30,636 nucleotides of DNA from Pelargonium cotyledonis (GCA_036897625.1 JAYMTA010000358.1:1-30636), one strand, 5' to 3'; shown: positions 1 to 12,735, numbered from the stretch's first letter. The notes: generated by a model from the letters alone, not told the origin. Numbers and translations are program-made.

Positions 1-183
1 ATAACCCCGGGTGGGTAACAAAGAATAGGCGAAAATTTGTGGGTGTCTATCCTAAGAAAGAATTCCTATCTATTTATGTAATATGGAATCAAAAGAGTGA
101 TCACAGGTTCAAACCGTACTCGTTAACTAGAAATATTTATACCGTAAAAGAGTCTACCACGCGGGAATTCCTTTCATTGAACT

Positions 184-201
184 GAAGAGGGGTCCCTCTT
201 C
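184..201. other. 8-bp perfect palindrome
   Basis: GAAGAGGG (184-191) and CCCTCTTC (194-201) flank a GT. It is followed about 20 bases later by a run of ten T. Confidence 0.6.
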
Positions 202-1669
202 CCGAGATCCGTTCTACGCTTTTTTTTTTTGTTTTAACAGACTCATCAAACAAAAGTGTAAGGATGAAATCACTTAAAAGAAAATCTTGAACAATTCCCC
301 TTAAACTATGTTGGAAGAAATTGCTCGGCTACACCCAAAAGTTTTTTGAAACTAAAGCAAAACTTTCTTAGAACCGATGCCCAAGGGTTCTAATCGCCTA
401 CATTTGAAATAGCCAACCGAAAATCTGTGGGTTATACTATATAGGATAGGGAATTCCCTGGATTATGTATGAATTCTTTCGGTGAAAATTCATTCGATCT
501 TAATTATTTCTATTCTACAACTTTTTGTTCATTTGACTACTAAAATTACTTAAAGGATTCTTAAAAGCAGCTGGGAGTGGTTTAATAGGAAAAGGTTTTA
601 TTCAAATATACTTATGCTTCTTCGGATTATACTAATAATGAGACCTTTCTTCAGAATCCGGATGTTTGAGCAGGATTTCCTTACCCTAGGGGGTGGTAGG
701 AGTTTGTTATCGGGGAGTTTGCTACTCTTGGTTAAGAAGCTCGTTCAACAAGCATAAATATAACCTAAAATATGGAATACACCTTAATTATACTAATAGC
801 AGATCGTGCTTCGAGAAGACCCTGATCGTTTCATTCATTTATTTACACAGATAAAAATTGCTAAAAGACTGAATAGCACTAAAAAAACTCCTAGAAAAGA
901 ATACAAATAACATTAGATTTTTAGTAAACTTGGTCTTTGGTTCATTTTTGGTAGAGATATACTGGATTCGAACCGGTAATATTCGGTAAAATAGTGTGCA
1001 CCTTGCCAAGAAACGGTATTCAATCAAATTTAATTACTAGTCTCATTTTTCTTTCTGGGAATAAGATTTATCCAAAAATAGTGTTCCTCGTGATCATAGT
1101 AGAATCACATAAATTAACAAAGAAAGTTCTACGTTAACTGGCACCTCCTAGATTTCCTGGACTTGGCACAAACAAGGAACTCTTATAAATAAAAAAAATA
1201 GAAAAAGGAGGCTCCGTACTAATGTAAGGCTACTCCCCAGTTATACTTAACCTTGCTTCTAAAAAGGATGGAAACTTATGCGATATGCTGGCTAGGCCAG
1301 GACCCCTTTTAATCCAAGTACAACTTTATTAAAAAAGGGTTTTTTGAAAAGGAAACGAGAACCATCAATAAAAATAATACCAGATTCTATCCACTCTCTA
1401 TCTATGCAGCAGAAATAGAAAAAAAAAGGTCTAACATTGGGCTTACAACACAGAGTATAACTAACTAAAAAGCTAGTTTTGATAATAGCTTAATTTATTT
1501 TCCTTGTTTCGGATTTATTAAATAGAATTTCTAGGAGAACTGGGGCTAATAAACATTACCTAAATCCAGACTATTTAATGCAGCTTTACTATCAAGTGAA
1601 ATTGCATAGGTTCTTTAACCCCTTAGCCTGGGACTGTACAAAAGGGCAGATTAAGTATCCCATATTGGA

Positions 1670-1717
1670 GCCCCTTAAGCCCTTTTATAAGTCTCTCTTG
1701 CTTAATGCTTAAGGGGT
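1670..1717. other. 10-bp perfect inverted repeat (stem-loop)
   Basis: CCCCTTAAGC (1671-1680) and GCTTAAGGGG (1707-1716) are perfect complements around a 26-nt loop, extendable by one G-T pair. No gene is adjacent. Confidence 0.7.
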
Positions 1718-2082
1718 AGAATTACAAGGGCCTCGTTGTTTTTTATGGAATACCTTAATAGAAACTCTTGCTGAGTTCTGAACTCATACTTATTTTAAAA
1801 AGAAATTGTGAGCACTCTCTAAAAGAGGACTGCCCCTACAAAAGCCATGAGTTTTTTAGAAAGTTTACCTTAAAATACTAAATAGAACAGGTATAGATAG
1901 AACAAATTGAAGTCTTATATAAGTTTGCTTGGCCTAGATTTCCCTAAGAAGATAAAAACCTGAAACACGTATAAATTTACCTTTATTTTACTCACACGGG
2001 TATCCTTTTTGGATTCTGGTACATAAAATAAAGAATAGGAGGACAGTTACTTAAAAAGGGTTGGCTTAGTATACTTATTTAT

Positions 2083-2160
2083 AAAAGATAACGCAGTTTG
2101 AACCTGCGGCCGGTAGGTGTTAAAAGCCCAGTGCTCTACTCAACGGGGTAGGAATAAGGC
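2083..2160 (-). pseudogene. trnK(UUU)-like degenerate tRNA
   Basis: On the minus strand the core resembles plant mitochondrial tRNA-Lys: a D-arm remnant TAGAGCA, an anticodon region GGGCTTTTAA with the UUU anticodon, then CCGCAGGTTCAAA of the T arm. The anticodon 3' strand carries extra bases. The acceptor stem does not pair convincingly. The T stem has shifted to a new perfect 5-bp helix (2092-2096 with 2104-2108) with a 7-nt loop. It is interpreted as a decayed gene; the outer ends are uncertain by several bases. Confidence 0.5.
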
Positions 2161-4332
2161 TTTCAGAGAGGTTCAGTGTAAAGTAGGATATCCATGTGAT
2201 TACAATGACTCCCTTTAATTTCTTTGTGAAAGTAGCTTGCTAAGGAGTCGCGATTAAGGGTTTTTCCAAGCTACATAACATAAAAAGAGGTTATCTTTTA
2301 GCTTCAGTTGGAAGCGGTTATACAAGTTTCTACTGCACCATTCTACTATGCTATACAATTGCCTTACTATTTAAAACCTTAAACGAGTCATTCCAACTTT
2401 ATTTAGAGAATTGTTATGTAAAAATAACTTCCTAGTGTGATTCCTCAAGTTTTGTATACAAATGTAGGGAAAGCTTTTGAATAACAACTCTACTAAGAGG
2501 GAATCCAGATATATAGACTAAGATAGTATAGTTTTCAGAGTCATTGTGTACTTCGAAGTTTATTATTTACTTAACATTTGTATAACAGTATCGCCTTAGG
2601 AAATTTTTTTGTCTCAATATTAGATTAGAAGTCCTAATTATTAGAGGAAAATGAAAACCGTATAATGACAAAATCATATATTTACTACAAACAAAAGGCA
2701 GACCGGCTAAATAGAAAAAAGATTTCAAAACTAGGTGTGACTTTGTTTACAAGGAGTTTTATTAAGTCTCAAAAAAGACCCTGGGAAGCTCTCTGGTACT
2801 CTACACAGAAGGAAACACAGGCAAGTAATGGCTTAGGTTTATAGATATGGGGCATCACAAACTAATGCATAAATTCTTATATATAAAAGGAACCTGACCT
2901 CATTTATTCAAAAGGAGAAAGTTTGAGTAAAGGAAAAAGAGGGCCGGCTTGTAAAGATAACTATTTACGGATCACAGCTTACGTAATTTGATTAAGAAAC
3001 AGGGGGAGTTTATCCTACGTTAGTCCCCTCAGAAAAGTCTTATATATCTAAATTACTTAATCTGAATTCTTTTGATTGTAATAAAGCAAAACCCAGTAAT
3101 AAGAAGTGGAAGAAGTAGTTTAGACAAGTTTTTTTTTAGATTTATTAACATAAAAAAGTATAAGGGCTTTATAATGAACACTAGGCTATTCCCATAGTCC
3201 GGTGAGAAGAGCTCAATATATAGAAAATCTTCCTTGTGTCCTAAAAGAGGTTAACTCTTGTTTTTTAGATATTTACTTTGGTTATAGGGTAAATAAAAAG
3301 GAATTCTTAGAACGGCCCAGCTTAGATCTAGATCTTTTGTGACTACACAGAAAAGGGAATCCCAGATAACTGGAGTTCGCTACCTATCTTACTCTGCAGA
3401 AACGGAGGATTACAAGAGCACCTAACTCCTTACTTTATTGCTTAAATCTGCCCTATTCATTAAGAATTACTTCGTCCTTTACTTTAACCGTTCCTTAGTG
3501 ACTCCCCTCTTTTCCTACTTTAAAACTGGATTAGGAAAATAAGAAAACAAGCAAGCTTGCCTTTAGTTCTACATATACTCTACTGTCTTTGTAAAAACAA
3601 ATTACCTTTTCTTTAGCTATTTAGACTTTCCTCAATGTCTTTCTTTAACCCCGAATAGAGTACAGAATACATCAACTACACGAGTTCAAGTCGCACAACA
3701 CTTCTAAAAGGCTAATAAAATCAAACTAAGAAAGACTCTTGAGGGGCGCTATTAAATAAACAGGCAGACAACAGGGGCAGTTTCTAATTCTAGTAGTCTT
3801 TTGAAGATAAAGTAATACAAATTAGACTTTAATTATATTATTCTCTTTATTGATAAGGCCCTTATTCTATTCAACACAACATAATTTTTTATCAAAAACT
3901 AAAATGACTAAGTAAAAAATGTAGTTACTATTTCTCTCTGGGAGCTACTTTTACAAGATATCCTACCAAACCAAGACTTCTTTTTAGTACATAAATTCGC
4001 TCGGCAATGTTGTACTTGCCTTTTAGAGGTAAGGCTACAACTAAGGAAAATTAGGAGTCTAGTACGGACCGACCCTTCCAAAACATTGGGGAGCTAAGAA
4101 TTATACATTAAACCTCATTTATATTAGACAACCCGCCCTGGGAATTGGCCTGCCCTTGGCATTATTAAAAAGACGTAGAAAACGAACCCAGCTGGCGCCT
4201 TTTAAATCAAATTCTTATCTTAAATAGAAAGGTTTTTGGCAGCGGTGCTAGAGGCCCCTCTTTATATTTAGGTATATAAATTAGATTCTACTTTATGAGT
4301 TATAGTACAAGTACCTTATATAGCTATAGCAA
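2161..4332. other. Non-coding AT-rich DNA
   Basis: Nothing recognisable was seen. Stops occur in all frames. The short palindrome GCAAGCTTGC at 3551-3560 is unremarkable. Confidence 0.6.
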
Positions 4333-4401
4333 GCACTCTTAGTTCAGCCCGGTAGAACGCGGGTCTCCCCGATGTCGTGGGTTCAAATCCTACAGAGTGC
4401 G
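4333..4401 (+). pseudogene. trnW: trnW(CCA)-like tRNA with most of the anticodon loop deleted
   Basis: The sequence matches the plastid-type tRNA-Trp common in seed-plant mitochondria over its whole length. The acceptor stem is perfect (GCACTCT 4333-4339 with AGAGTGC 4394-4400, discriminator G4401). The D stem is perfect (GTTC 4342-4345 with GAAC 4355-4358). The T arm is nearly perfect (GTGGG and CCTAC around TTCAAAT, one G-T pair). About five bases are missing after TCTCC, where the normal gene has AAAAC, so the anticodon arm is reduced to CGGG-TCTC-CCCG with no complete anticodon loop. It cannot decode as a normal tRNA. It is either a pseudogene or a tRNA-like processing element. Acceptor pairs 1 and 3 differ from the plastid gene on both strands, keeping the pairing. 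Confidence 0.75.
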
Positions 4402-7400
4402 GCAATAAACTAAAGAGCCTTATCCTTACCAATTGTATTCTAGCGTACCCGGAAACAAAGCCCTTTGTTTCAAAGCTATAAGTAGGTAGCCCTTTCTATT
4501 TTGGATACTGGAAATAGTCCACTTATGCTTCTCTACGAAAATGGGTTTATTAACCACTCAATTATACAAAATAAGAAGAAAAGCTTATCTATATACTTTG
4601 AAAATTAAGGAACTCCTATCTTTTCTCGACCCTATATCTGAGGAACCCCCTTGTGAGTTATACTCGTTTAGCCATGCTAAGTTTTTTGTATCCTTTTAAA
4701 ATGTATTTATGTTAAGCCTATAGCCCCGGAGAATGCTGTGTATAGTATTCGCAAGGAGCTTTTTTGTTTGTCAGAAAGTCATTCAGAATAAGGTGTATTT
4801 CAGTGACAGTAGCAAAAGCATAGGTATTATAGGCAAATGTTTCCCTGATTAGTGAACGCCTTCCTTGGGAACCCGCACGGGCTCATAGAAGAATAGGGCG
4901 TGTTTTTTATATTTTACTATAATGAAGGGGTACTTATTAAGGCTAAACTCCGCCTACCCATTTGTGTAATTTAGAGTCAGTTTATCTAAGAATAAAAGTA
5001 AGTTGAATTCCTCCTCGCTTTGTTAAAAATTAGTCATTTTATTTCCAGGCTGTATATAATTCAAAAAGTAAAGTCTACATTAGAGTTATTTTGGAAGGGT
5101 TGACAAGAGCTCGTGAGTATAGAATGCCTCTGATTATCCGGAATATAAAAAGGAACTTAGTCTTTTTTGCCGAACTCTAAAAATTCTTCTTATCCTGAGA
5201 ATTTTCTTAGTTTAATTCCTTGGTAGACTCCTAGGATTCAAAGTAGAATAAAGTAATATTAAAACCCTTCCGGCTCTATTGTATAATTCTGAAAGCATTT
5301 GTGTATTATTAACCCAAACCTTGTTAATTTTTAAAGTTCTTTTTCGTGAAGATAGTGTTTCCTGTCAAAAGTGGGTTGAGGGACCATAGGATTTACCTGT
5401 TACAAGGAGGTTCGAGTTATTGCAGCAAGCTTATCTGTGACATAAAAATGTAAGTATGCGATTTGGTAGTTAGCCTTTGCGCGTCTGCTGATACACAAAA
5501 AAAATACCTACCACTTTATTTAATTTAAATAAAGGGAGCCCTTTAGAAACGCTTTACTTATTAATTAAGAAGATTTAAGAGTTCTCGCCGCACTTTTAAA
5601 AAAATCAAATTTAGTTAAGAAGTTACTGATTATTTATTCTGGATTCTGTGTCAAAAAGGTTTTATTTGTACAAGTTATTTTAAGGTTTGTTATGCCTTTT
5701 CTGTACAGAGGTTAGGGATAGGGCGGCTTAGCTTATTAGTACGCTAAACAACTTGAGTCTAAAAGCAGAATTCGATGTGAAGTTCTACCTACTTACTGTA
5801 TAAGGTGGGTTTTTTGTAGTCTAATCTAATTAGTTCTAGCTTATCTAAAAAGGGGGGTAGATTTGATAAATCTGAAATTCTATTTGCCGGGAATACCTAT
5901 ATTGATATTCTGTATACATACTAAACTGCAAGCCTAGGGCCTTTCCTTACCTGGTTCCAAAAGAAAAAAGAACATAACTTAGAGTAGAGGAGATAATACA
6001 TTACCAACTCTTGCCGATTGCGTGCAAATTCTCTTGGCCTAATGCTTGAGGCAATTGCAGTTTGTTTTACACCATAAGTTTTTCCTAGAATATTCTTGGA
6101 TATACCTTAGTTTTTATTCCTCGTGTTTTTTTTGTAGGGATGTGCCGTATTTAACTCTTATTAATGAAAAGTAGTGGACCCCATTCATATATTACAATTT
6201 TGCTTTACTTATCAGAATTCCTGTTCTTAACTTCTAATAATGCCTTAGCTCACAAAATGACTAAATAATCTTGTATTTCTGGGTTGTAATTGTTGCTTTA
6301 AGAATATATATCTTGACTGAAGCTATACCCCCTTTTCAGAGCGAGAGGGTTCTGATTTAATTATGTAATGAGCTATTCTTTAAGAGAGGGGAGGGGCGAA
6401 GTGTCATAGGAAATATTTTGTGAAAAGGGATCTCTCATCCGGGGGAGACTTACAACTTATAAGTATTAGGGGGTTCGCTCAGTTACTTGTAGATAGGGAT
6501 TATTAAGACAATTTTATAGTTTACACGAACTCAAAGGATTAAACAATGGGCGAACCCTGGGTATTTTACTTTCTTATCAGATCAGATTAGATTAAGTTAC
6601 AAGACTTTCTTTTGGTCAGTAAAAAGAAGCCGGCAGAGAGAAAAAAAGCCCTACGCTTTTGAAATTGAAATTAAGTTACCGAAATGGGGGAATATTTGTC
6701 AAGCAAAAGATCTCAATAAATTGCTTCGCGTGGAAAGTAAGGTAAGGAATAAAGCTTTTCGAGGTTTTCTATGAACCTGTTAAGCATTTGGGTAATAGTA
6801 TGATTCGAACCAACAAGTTATAAGTAAAGTAGTTACAACTTTGATTGAGACAAAAGAAAATGTGAAAGAGTAATACTTGTACTTTTTTTTTATAGGAAAA
6901 ACTTCTAACTAATTATGCTAAACAACCGGTTTATTCTATATTAAGGCTATTCTCCACTGCCAGGAACCCTTTACCTTTAACACGGGCCCCCTTAGCAAAA
7001 TTCCAGTTAAATAAGGATTTCTGTAATGCAAAAGTGACATGTAATTAAAAATAGGAATACCCTGAGCGTACCCTAGAGGGGCTCTTATTTAGAATCCCGG
7101 TTATATTACTCTTATTAGAGTCTCATAAATACCTTATTTAAAGAAGTCTTCTCACAGGTAAGTGATTTAGAATTTAAAATCCCTAATATTTTTTATTAAC
7201 TGCAAGCTCTGAGAGGAATTCCTTTTTTAGATAAAGTTTCCGTACCTCCGTTATTAAAAAAAAAATGAAAACCTTAACAAGGGAATCCAATCCCAACAGC
7301 GAAGGCTTAAGCCCCTATTTAAGTTCGCCTCCTTCTAGATCTGAAAATTCAAATTGAAACCTCTTTACTTTAAGCTTCTCGGTTCCACAAGGAGTTCCTC
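4402..7400. other. Non-coding AT-rich DNA
   Basis: No gene is seen. It holds the palindrome at 5514 and an isolated minus-strand GGTTCGAATCAT near 6802, without tRNA structure around it. Confidence 0.6.
5514..5534. other. 21-bp AT-rich perfect palindrome
   Basis: Ten bases pair around a single central T, from CTTTATTTAA to TTAAATAAAG. It is AT-rich, so a chance origin is plausible. Confidence 0.6.
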
Positions 7401-8999
7401 GAGAGATTTTAAGAGAGATTTGAAAACTCTTTTCTTAGTATTAGTTTAATCCCTAACTGAGTTGAAGGAAGACTGGAAAAGCGGGTAAATTCGCGATCTC
7501 AAAACGTAGATAAATCCTAACGAGGTTGCTGTACTCATACGTGGATTTTCTATCCTGTTCTAGCAACCCTTCCAAAGACTAAACTACTAAAGTTGGTAAG
7601 GAATACTAATACAAAGAGATTCTTATTCAGCATCCTTTACAGAATTAAGTGCTACAAGAGTACCAATTAGACCGGTTCTGCTTACAAGAGAGTTTGGTTT
7701 CTAAAGAGTTAGGAATCTAAGGCAAACCTTTAGTTTGGTACAACCTGAAAGTACCTACATTGACAGGTTCAGGAAATTAAGAAATAAGTTTTTGGTAATT
7801 ATAGACACTCGCGATACCCTCATACATAAGAAGGACTGTCTTCGCTAAAGCTCCACTTCGACAAGAGCTACAAAAGAACTAATACTAAACAAGGAATCCG
7901 GTTTCTGTAACACCTTTGAAAAGACAAATCCATTTGCTACAATTAATTATCCGTTATCTGAACTCCTTTCCTAGCTTCCAAACTTATTTCCATGGACTGC
8001 TTTACAAGAACACACTTTAACCTGTAACATCATTAGATCTTATACACCTATCTTAAACGACTAAATCCGCGAAGTACTTTCCAAAGAGAACTTGCTTTCC
8101 TAAACAAATAGAAAATCAGGTTCTCCTATAGTCCTAAACTATCTATTCTAAAAGAATCTACTCTAGAAAGAATCCGTTTCTGTAGCTGTACCTAGCTTTA
8201 CCTCATGACAACAAGAAAGAGAATTCTCTTTGCCTTACTATTAATGTCAAACTAACAAGAAATTCTATTACCGGAACTGGATTTACAGAGTCCCTAAAGT
8301 GGTTAGGCAGGCACTGTGTCACAAGAGTACTTTCATAAACAGGCTGGTTCCTGCACAAAGAAATTGATTAGTACAATAAGTCAAATACCGAAATGGACAA
8401 GAAATTCTTAGGACTGTTCTCTCAAAACACAAAGGAAAAGAAATCCGTATTCTGTATATTCTGTATTCGGTTTCCTTTACAAGACAATCTACACTTTGCA
8501 ATCCCAATAGACTGTGTTTCCTTCTGTGCCGCTTCTCAACTGTCCCTAGAAAATCCTAGGTTCCATTAGCAGAATCTATTTCAATTGACTTTACCAAAAC
8601 ATGTCCTAGCTTCCAAAACAAAAGAGAGGTTTATGTTATCCTTTGCTAGCTATAGAGTTACAAGAACAGGGGGATTTAGAGTAGAGTTCGGTGCTTATGA
8701 GTAATGTTGAAGTTTTCCTTTACTAAAGTAACCAAGGTATATAATTGACTATCATAAACTACAGGAACACCTTTCTTAGAAGCTATAGCAGCTTGCCCTT
8801 AACAAAACCCTGAATCATAATATGTTATCCTAAATGTCAGCAATACTGCCAGGTTTCCGTCTAGCAAAGAACTAATACCAAGGAATACATAGTTCTGTGT
8901 TTAACTCCTTTACCAGCTAAAACAGAATTCTCGGAAGAAAGCTTTTCAAGAGTTGTGAAAGCAGTTCTAGGTCTGAAAGATATGAATATTCTGAAGTTC
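7401..8999. other. Non-coding, motif-rich DNA
   Basis: The words ACAAGA and CCTAGCTT recur many times across this stretch, for example near 7641, 7681, 8003, 8321, 8396, 8475 and 8654 for the first and 7971 and 8603 for the second. This suggests decayed repeats. Part is shared with 15200-15790. No gene is recognised. Confidence 0.5.
7735..8170. repeat. Diverged repeat blocks shared with 15200-15780
   Basis: Block 7735-7850 (GTACAACC, AGTACCTA, TTGACAG, GCGATACC) aligns with 15668-15780. Block 8000-8080 (CTTTACAAGAACAC, TTTAACC, GTAACAT, CTTATCTTAAACGACTAAATC) aligns with 15220-15290. Both are direct, but the order of the two blocks is swapped between the loci. Nothing in either looks coding. 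Confidence 0.6.
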
Positions 9000-9600
9000 A
9001 TGGTTATAATCTATGAATGGGATACAGCATAAGATAAGATAGGTTTACAGAATAAGGGAGCTCTCAAGATATAGAAGAGTATAGCAGCTAAGTAACGAGA
9101 AGGAAGGGGTTCTAAATTTTAATGGGAATGCAAAGCATAAATATAAAGACAAAAGGACTCTTGTATAGGTTCAAGGATTCCACTCTTAGGCTAATATAGC
9201 AATCGGGGGGTACTATTTAATCCTCTCTTAAAAAGCTCTTGGTGAGAATTTACGAGTTCTTCCTAAGTTTTAGGCAAGTCAAGCTTTTCTTTTGCAGTAG
9301 TCTCGGGGGGTCTAGGGCGTAAGAGTACGGGTTATACGACAATGGGTATAGCTAGAAGGGTTTGCAGAGTATGAAACAAGGGCTAGAGAAACTGGGTATT
9401 ACAAAAACAGGTAAGCAACAGTAGAAGGGGGTATAGCTTATATAAGAGTATAGGGATCTCGAATGAATAAGGTTATAGCTATTTTAAGATAAGTTAAGAG
9501 CATGAAAAAAAGGTAATACAAAAGCGGGTTTAGCTACAAGGAAGGCGCATAAGAGAGGTCTATCTATTATCTATTTGAGGTTTGTGTTTTTAGGAAGAGC
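9000..9600. other. Purine-rich non-coding block
   Basis: The plus strand is enriched in A and G, with repeated variants of AAGAG and GGTATAGC. A CATAAGAGA word at 9549-9557 fits the dicot mitochondrial CRTAAGAGA promoter core, but no gene lies within several kilobases downstream, so a promoter is not claimed. Confidence 0.4.
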
Positions 9601-10296
9601 GCATAGAAAGCTTTAATTTAATATTATATAACTGAACTTAATTCAGGATTTATGCCTTTCATGTAATGTCTTACTTTTGTCCTAATTAGTGTAGGGTCCC
9701 CGTATATATTGAATTCATTTACTAGTCTAGCTTTTTTTTCTAGAGTTGGAGAACAAATAAATCCAAATTGCTCTCAATAATGGAATTCCTTGAAATTTTT
9801 TAATACCCCGACGTACAAGAATTTTTTAGAATTGTCTTAGGAGAGACCTTTAGAGTAATATAAAGACTCGGCTTTACTCTAAAAAATCTCTGCTTGGTTA
9901 GGTGTAAAAAAGGCTGAAAATACTGCGGCCTATAGACTACGAAGCGCCCATCTAGATTGATTAAGCCATTGGTATTTGAGAACTTCTCAGGACCTGCTAT
10001 ATACTTTAATCTTACAAGAGCACCCCTCTGTTCTAGAGAAGCATTATTAATGAGGCTACGCACAAATTTGAGATCTAAACCCAGCTTATGATACCCTGGG
10101 TTTTCTAGTAAATAAACCGACTTTGTAAACTTCTACCCCTATCTGTTCGATGTCTCCTAGGCGTAAAGCCAGTCAATTTAAATAATTTATAAGACTTTTT
10201 TCGGCTAAAACTGCAATTAGATTTCAATTTAAGTAAGGTCGCAGGCTCTAGTACGAATACACTCTAATTATTGGGACAATCAAAAAGCAAAAACTG

Positions 10297-10325
10297 GAGT
10301 TAATACAGTAGTTTTGTATTAATTC
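10297..10325. other. 11-bp stem-loop
   Basis: GAGTTAATACA (10297-10307) pairs with TGTATTAATTC (10315-10325), with one G-T pair and a 7-nt loop. It resembles a transcript-stabilising hairpin, but no gene lies next to it. Confidence 0.65.
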
Positions 10326-12735
10326 TTCCCGGATTCTTAAGAACTGACACGGGGGTATTTGACAAGGAAGACCCTGGATTTGCTTTCTTTTTTGTATTAC
10401 ACTTTATGTTGGAGGTTTTTGATAAATTGATGAGGTAGATAAATAAGATTTCTAAATTAGGGCTAATACCGTAATCTAACTATAGACTACAATAAGAACC
10501 CCCATATATATGAAACGAATTACTCTTAACTTAAATCCTAATTGAGCGGAATACCTTAATGAGGGTATACACCTACTTTAAGATAGATATAGAACCTAAC
10601 TGAGGTAAGGGATCCTATTCTGAGAAACCCCTCGCTTATACCAGAGATATTCACACCGAAGCAACTGCTGTGGCTAAGGAACTCTTGTATTCTATGAGAA
10701 ATATTAACGGACAATCGCCTGTCTAATAAGTTTTTAACTACCAAAGAACCCAGATGGCGCTCTAAAAGGTGCACTTCCCTATTCTAAACAGAAAGCGTGT
10801 ATATAAAATATCAAAACTTTTACACCCCATCCTGGTCAAGCTCATATAGTCATTTTGATTATAATCAAGGGTCTACCGATGTTTAGTTCCTGTGACCTCC
10901 TTTATGCGAAATATGCCCTTTTTTAGAAATGAAATTGGATCTCTAGATTTATTGGAAGACATTACTATAACCAAAAAGATATGAGAAATTTAAAGGAGTT
11001 CTAACTTCCGTACTTTTTGAATCCCTGCAACTTGCAAAAGGGGTGCTCTAGGGGCTTTGTTATGTTAAGGGAAACCTCATGTATGGGAATATCCCGGGAA
11101 TCTTTTGTAATTAGGTAATCCCGGTTTCACTGGAGTGATTTTATAGAATTATGCCCTAATTTATTTACGAAATGAAAGTTTCAAGATATTGGGCACGTAA
11201 ATAGCATACCGGGGTCTTATACCTTATACAGAGCTGGATGTCCTTGACTTTATAGGTATCTTGTAAAACAATCCCAGAAAAAAAGGAACTACCAAAATGA
11301 ATAGAATTCGGAGGGGTTCCTGTAAATAGAGTAGAAAGTACTGAATGGAATATAAAATCTTTAAAATTGAATTCGAAATTCTTTTAAATCGGTTCCTGTT
11401 ATGAGCCTCAATACTCAAAGAGTTCTCCTTACCTTTTATAGCTTCACTTCGTACGAATATCCCACAGACAGAAAAACGGTATATTGCCCTGATACTTTAG
11501 TTGTCTCGAAGAAGTACCCATAGATCCTTATTAAATAAATGTAAAAGTAAGTAGCAATAAAGCAAGTAAATCCATTTATCATGTTATACCTTTTAGGATA
11601 GGTCAAGATTTACAGACAAGTCTTTGATTCCCCTTAGAAACAGGACTCTTTTTGATTCGGAGTACTTAGGTTAGGGGGGTAGTACATATAACGTAAAAAT
11701 AGACTTGTATAAGAATACAAGACTTTTTTCTCTAGGGTTTTTCGAATCACTGCTATTTAGGAAAGGGGTCTATACTACATCTTTTGGAGAGACAACCTAA
11801 CCTCTCTGAATTTACGGGTTAGCTTTATACTTAGATCTAGCCTTGTTAATATACAAATAGGGACTCTCCTGAAACTCTTACCAAATTCTAAATTTCTTTT
11901 AGTGGTACAGAATCAGGAATCCCTAACTAGAAATCCCTTAGAACTCCTATCGCCTTAAACTGAAAATCAGAGTTTGTAGGAAAATAGTAAAAGAAGACTT
12001 TTCAAGGGTTCTTTTCTTTCTCTAGTTATAAAATTACTTGCAATTCTAGCTAAGGTTTACCCATAAAGTAAGACTTGAAAAAAACTTTGTAATATAAACG
12101 GGGCAAGGTACTTGCTTGCTTTGAGACACTCTAGATTAAGATAAAAAGACTGGAAGGCACTGGTATCCAATAAAAATGGCTTTAGCAGATTGACTTAAAA
12201 GTAGCTAGATAGGCTTAATCAACATTTGATCGATATTTCAGAAAGTAGAACTTCTAAAAAAAGGAGCTTTATAGTAGGATAGTCAGGATATTGAACTCTT
12301 GGGACAAAACAATCCGAGGGGGTACATATAGAAAGTAGCTAGTAGCTTCTTTGAACTGTGAAATGAAATTGGGTATACTTATGCTTTGGCATTCATTTAG
12401 ATTCTCTGGTGTAAGAAGTTCTATCTCATTAAATTGTGGAACAGAGTCAATTATTGATTGTCAGGTATACAATGTACAGTTACTCACTTTCTTACGCGCT
12501 CCTTTTGGTTAGGTTGTACACAAAGGTAAGAGTCTAAATTCTAAATCCAGGATCAAGAATGGATTCTACTTAGAGGCATTCCCCAAGCACACACCCATGT
12601 AGCATCGCTCAAGCTTTCATTCGTATTCATATTAAGGAGTCTATTATACGTATTTGTCCAAAGTTAGCAAAAGGGGCCTTAATACAGGAATTTTTTAATA
12701 ACACTTCAGTACTCTCTAGTAACTAGGATCTTCAA

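Larger units (their letters stand above)
1..2082. other. Non-coding AT-rich DNA
   Basis: No gene is recognised. A minus-strand T-arm-like GGTTCGAATCCAG occurs near 963-977 without a convincing cloverleaf. The hairpins at 184 and 1671 are listed separately. Confidence 0.6.

Noticed and set aside
222-231. Run of T after an inverted repeat, like a bacterial terminator
   Set aside because: The T run begins about 20 bases after the stem, and intrinsic terminators are not established in plant mitochondria.
955-1022. tRNA-like sequence on the minus strand with GGTTCGAATCC
   Set aside because: Only the T arm (four of five pairs) is plausible; the acceptor and anticodon stems do not form, and such words are expected by chance.
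6795-6865. Minus-strand GGTTCGAATC with a possible tRNA
   Set aside because: No pairing acceptor strand and a poor T stem.
9545-9560. CATAAGAGA promoter-like core
   Set aside because: It matches the dicot CRTAAGAGA core, but a nine-base word in 30 kb can occur by chance and no gene follows within a usual distance.
9800-10063. 87-aa minus-strand open frame
   Set aside because: The start codon would be GTG, no domain is recognised, and the surroundings are non-coding.
10556-11418. Minus-strand frames of 72 and 64 aa
   Set aside because: They need GTG and TTG starts and show no recognisable motif; consistent with chance.
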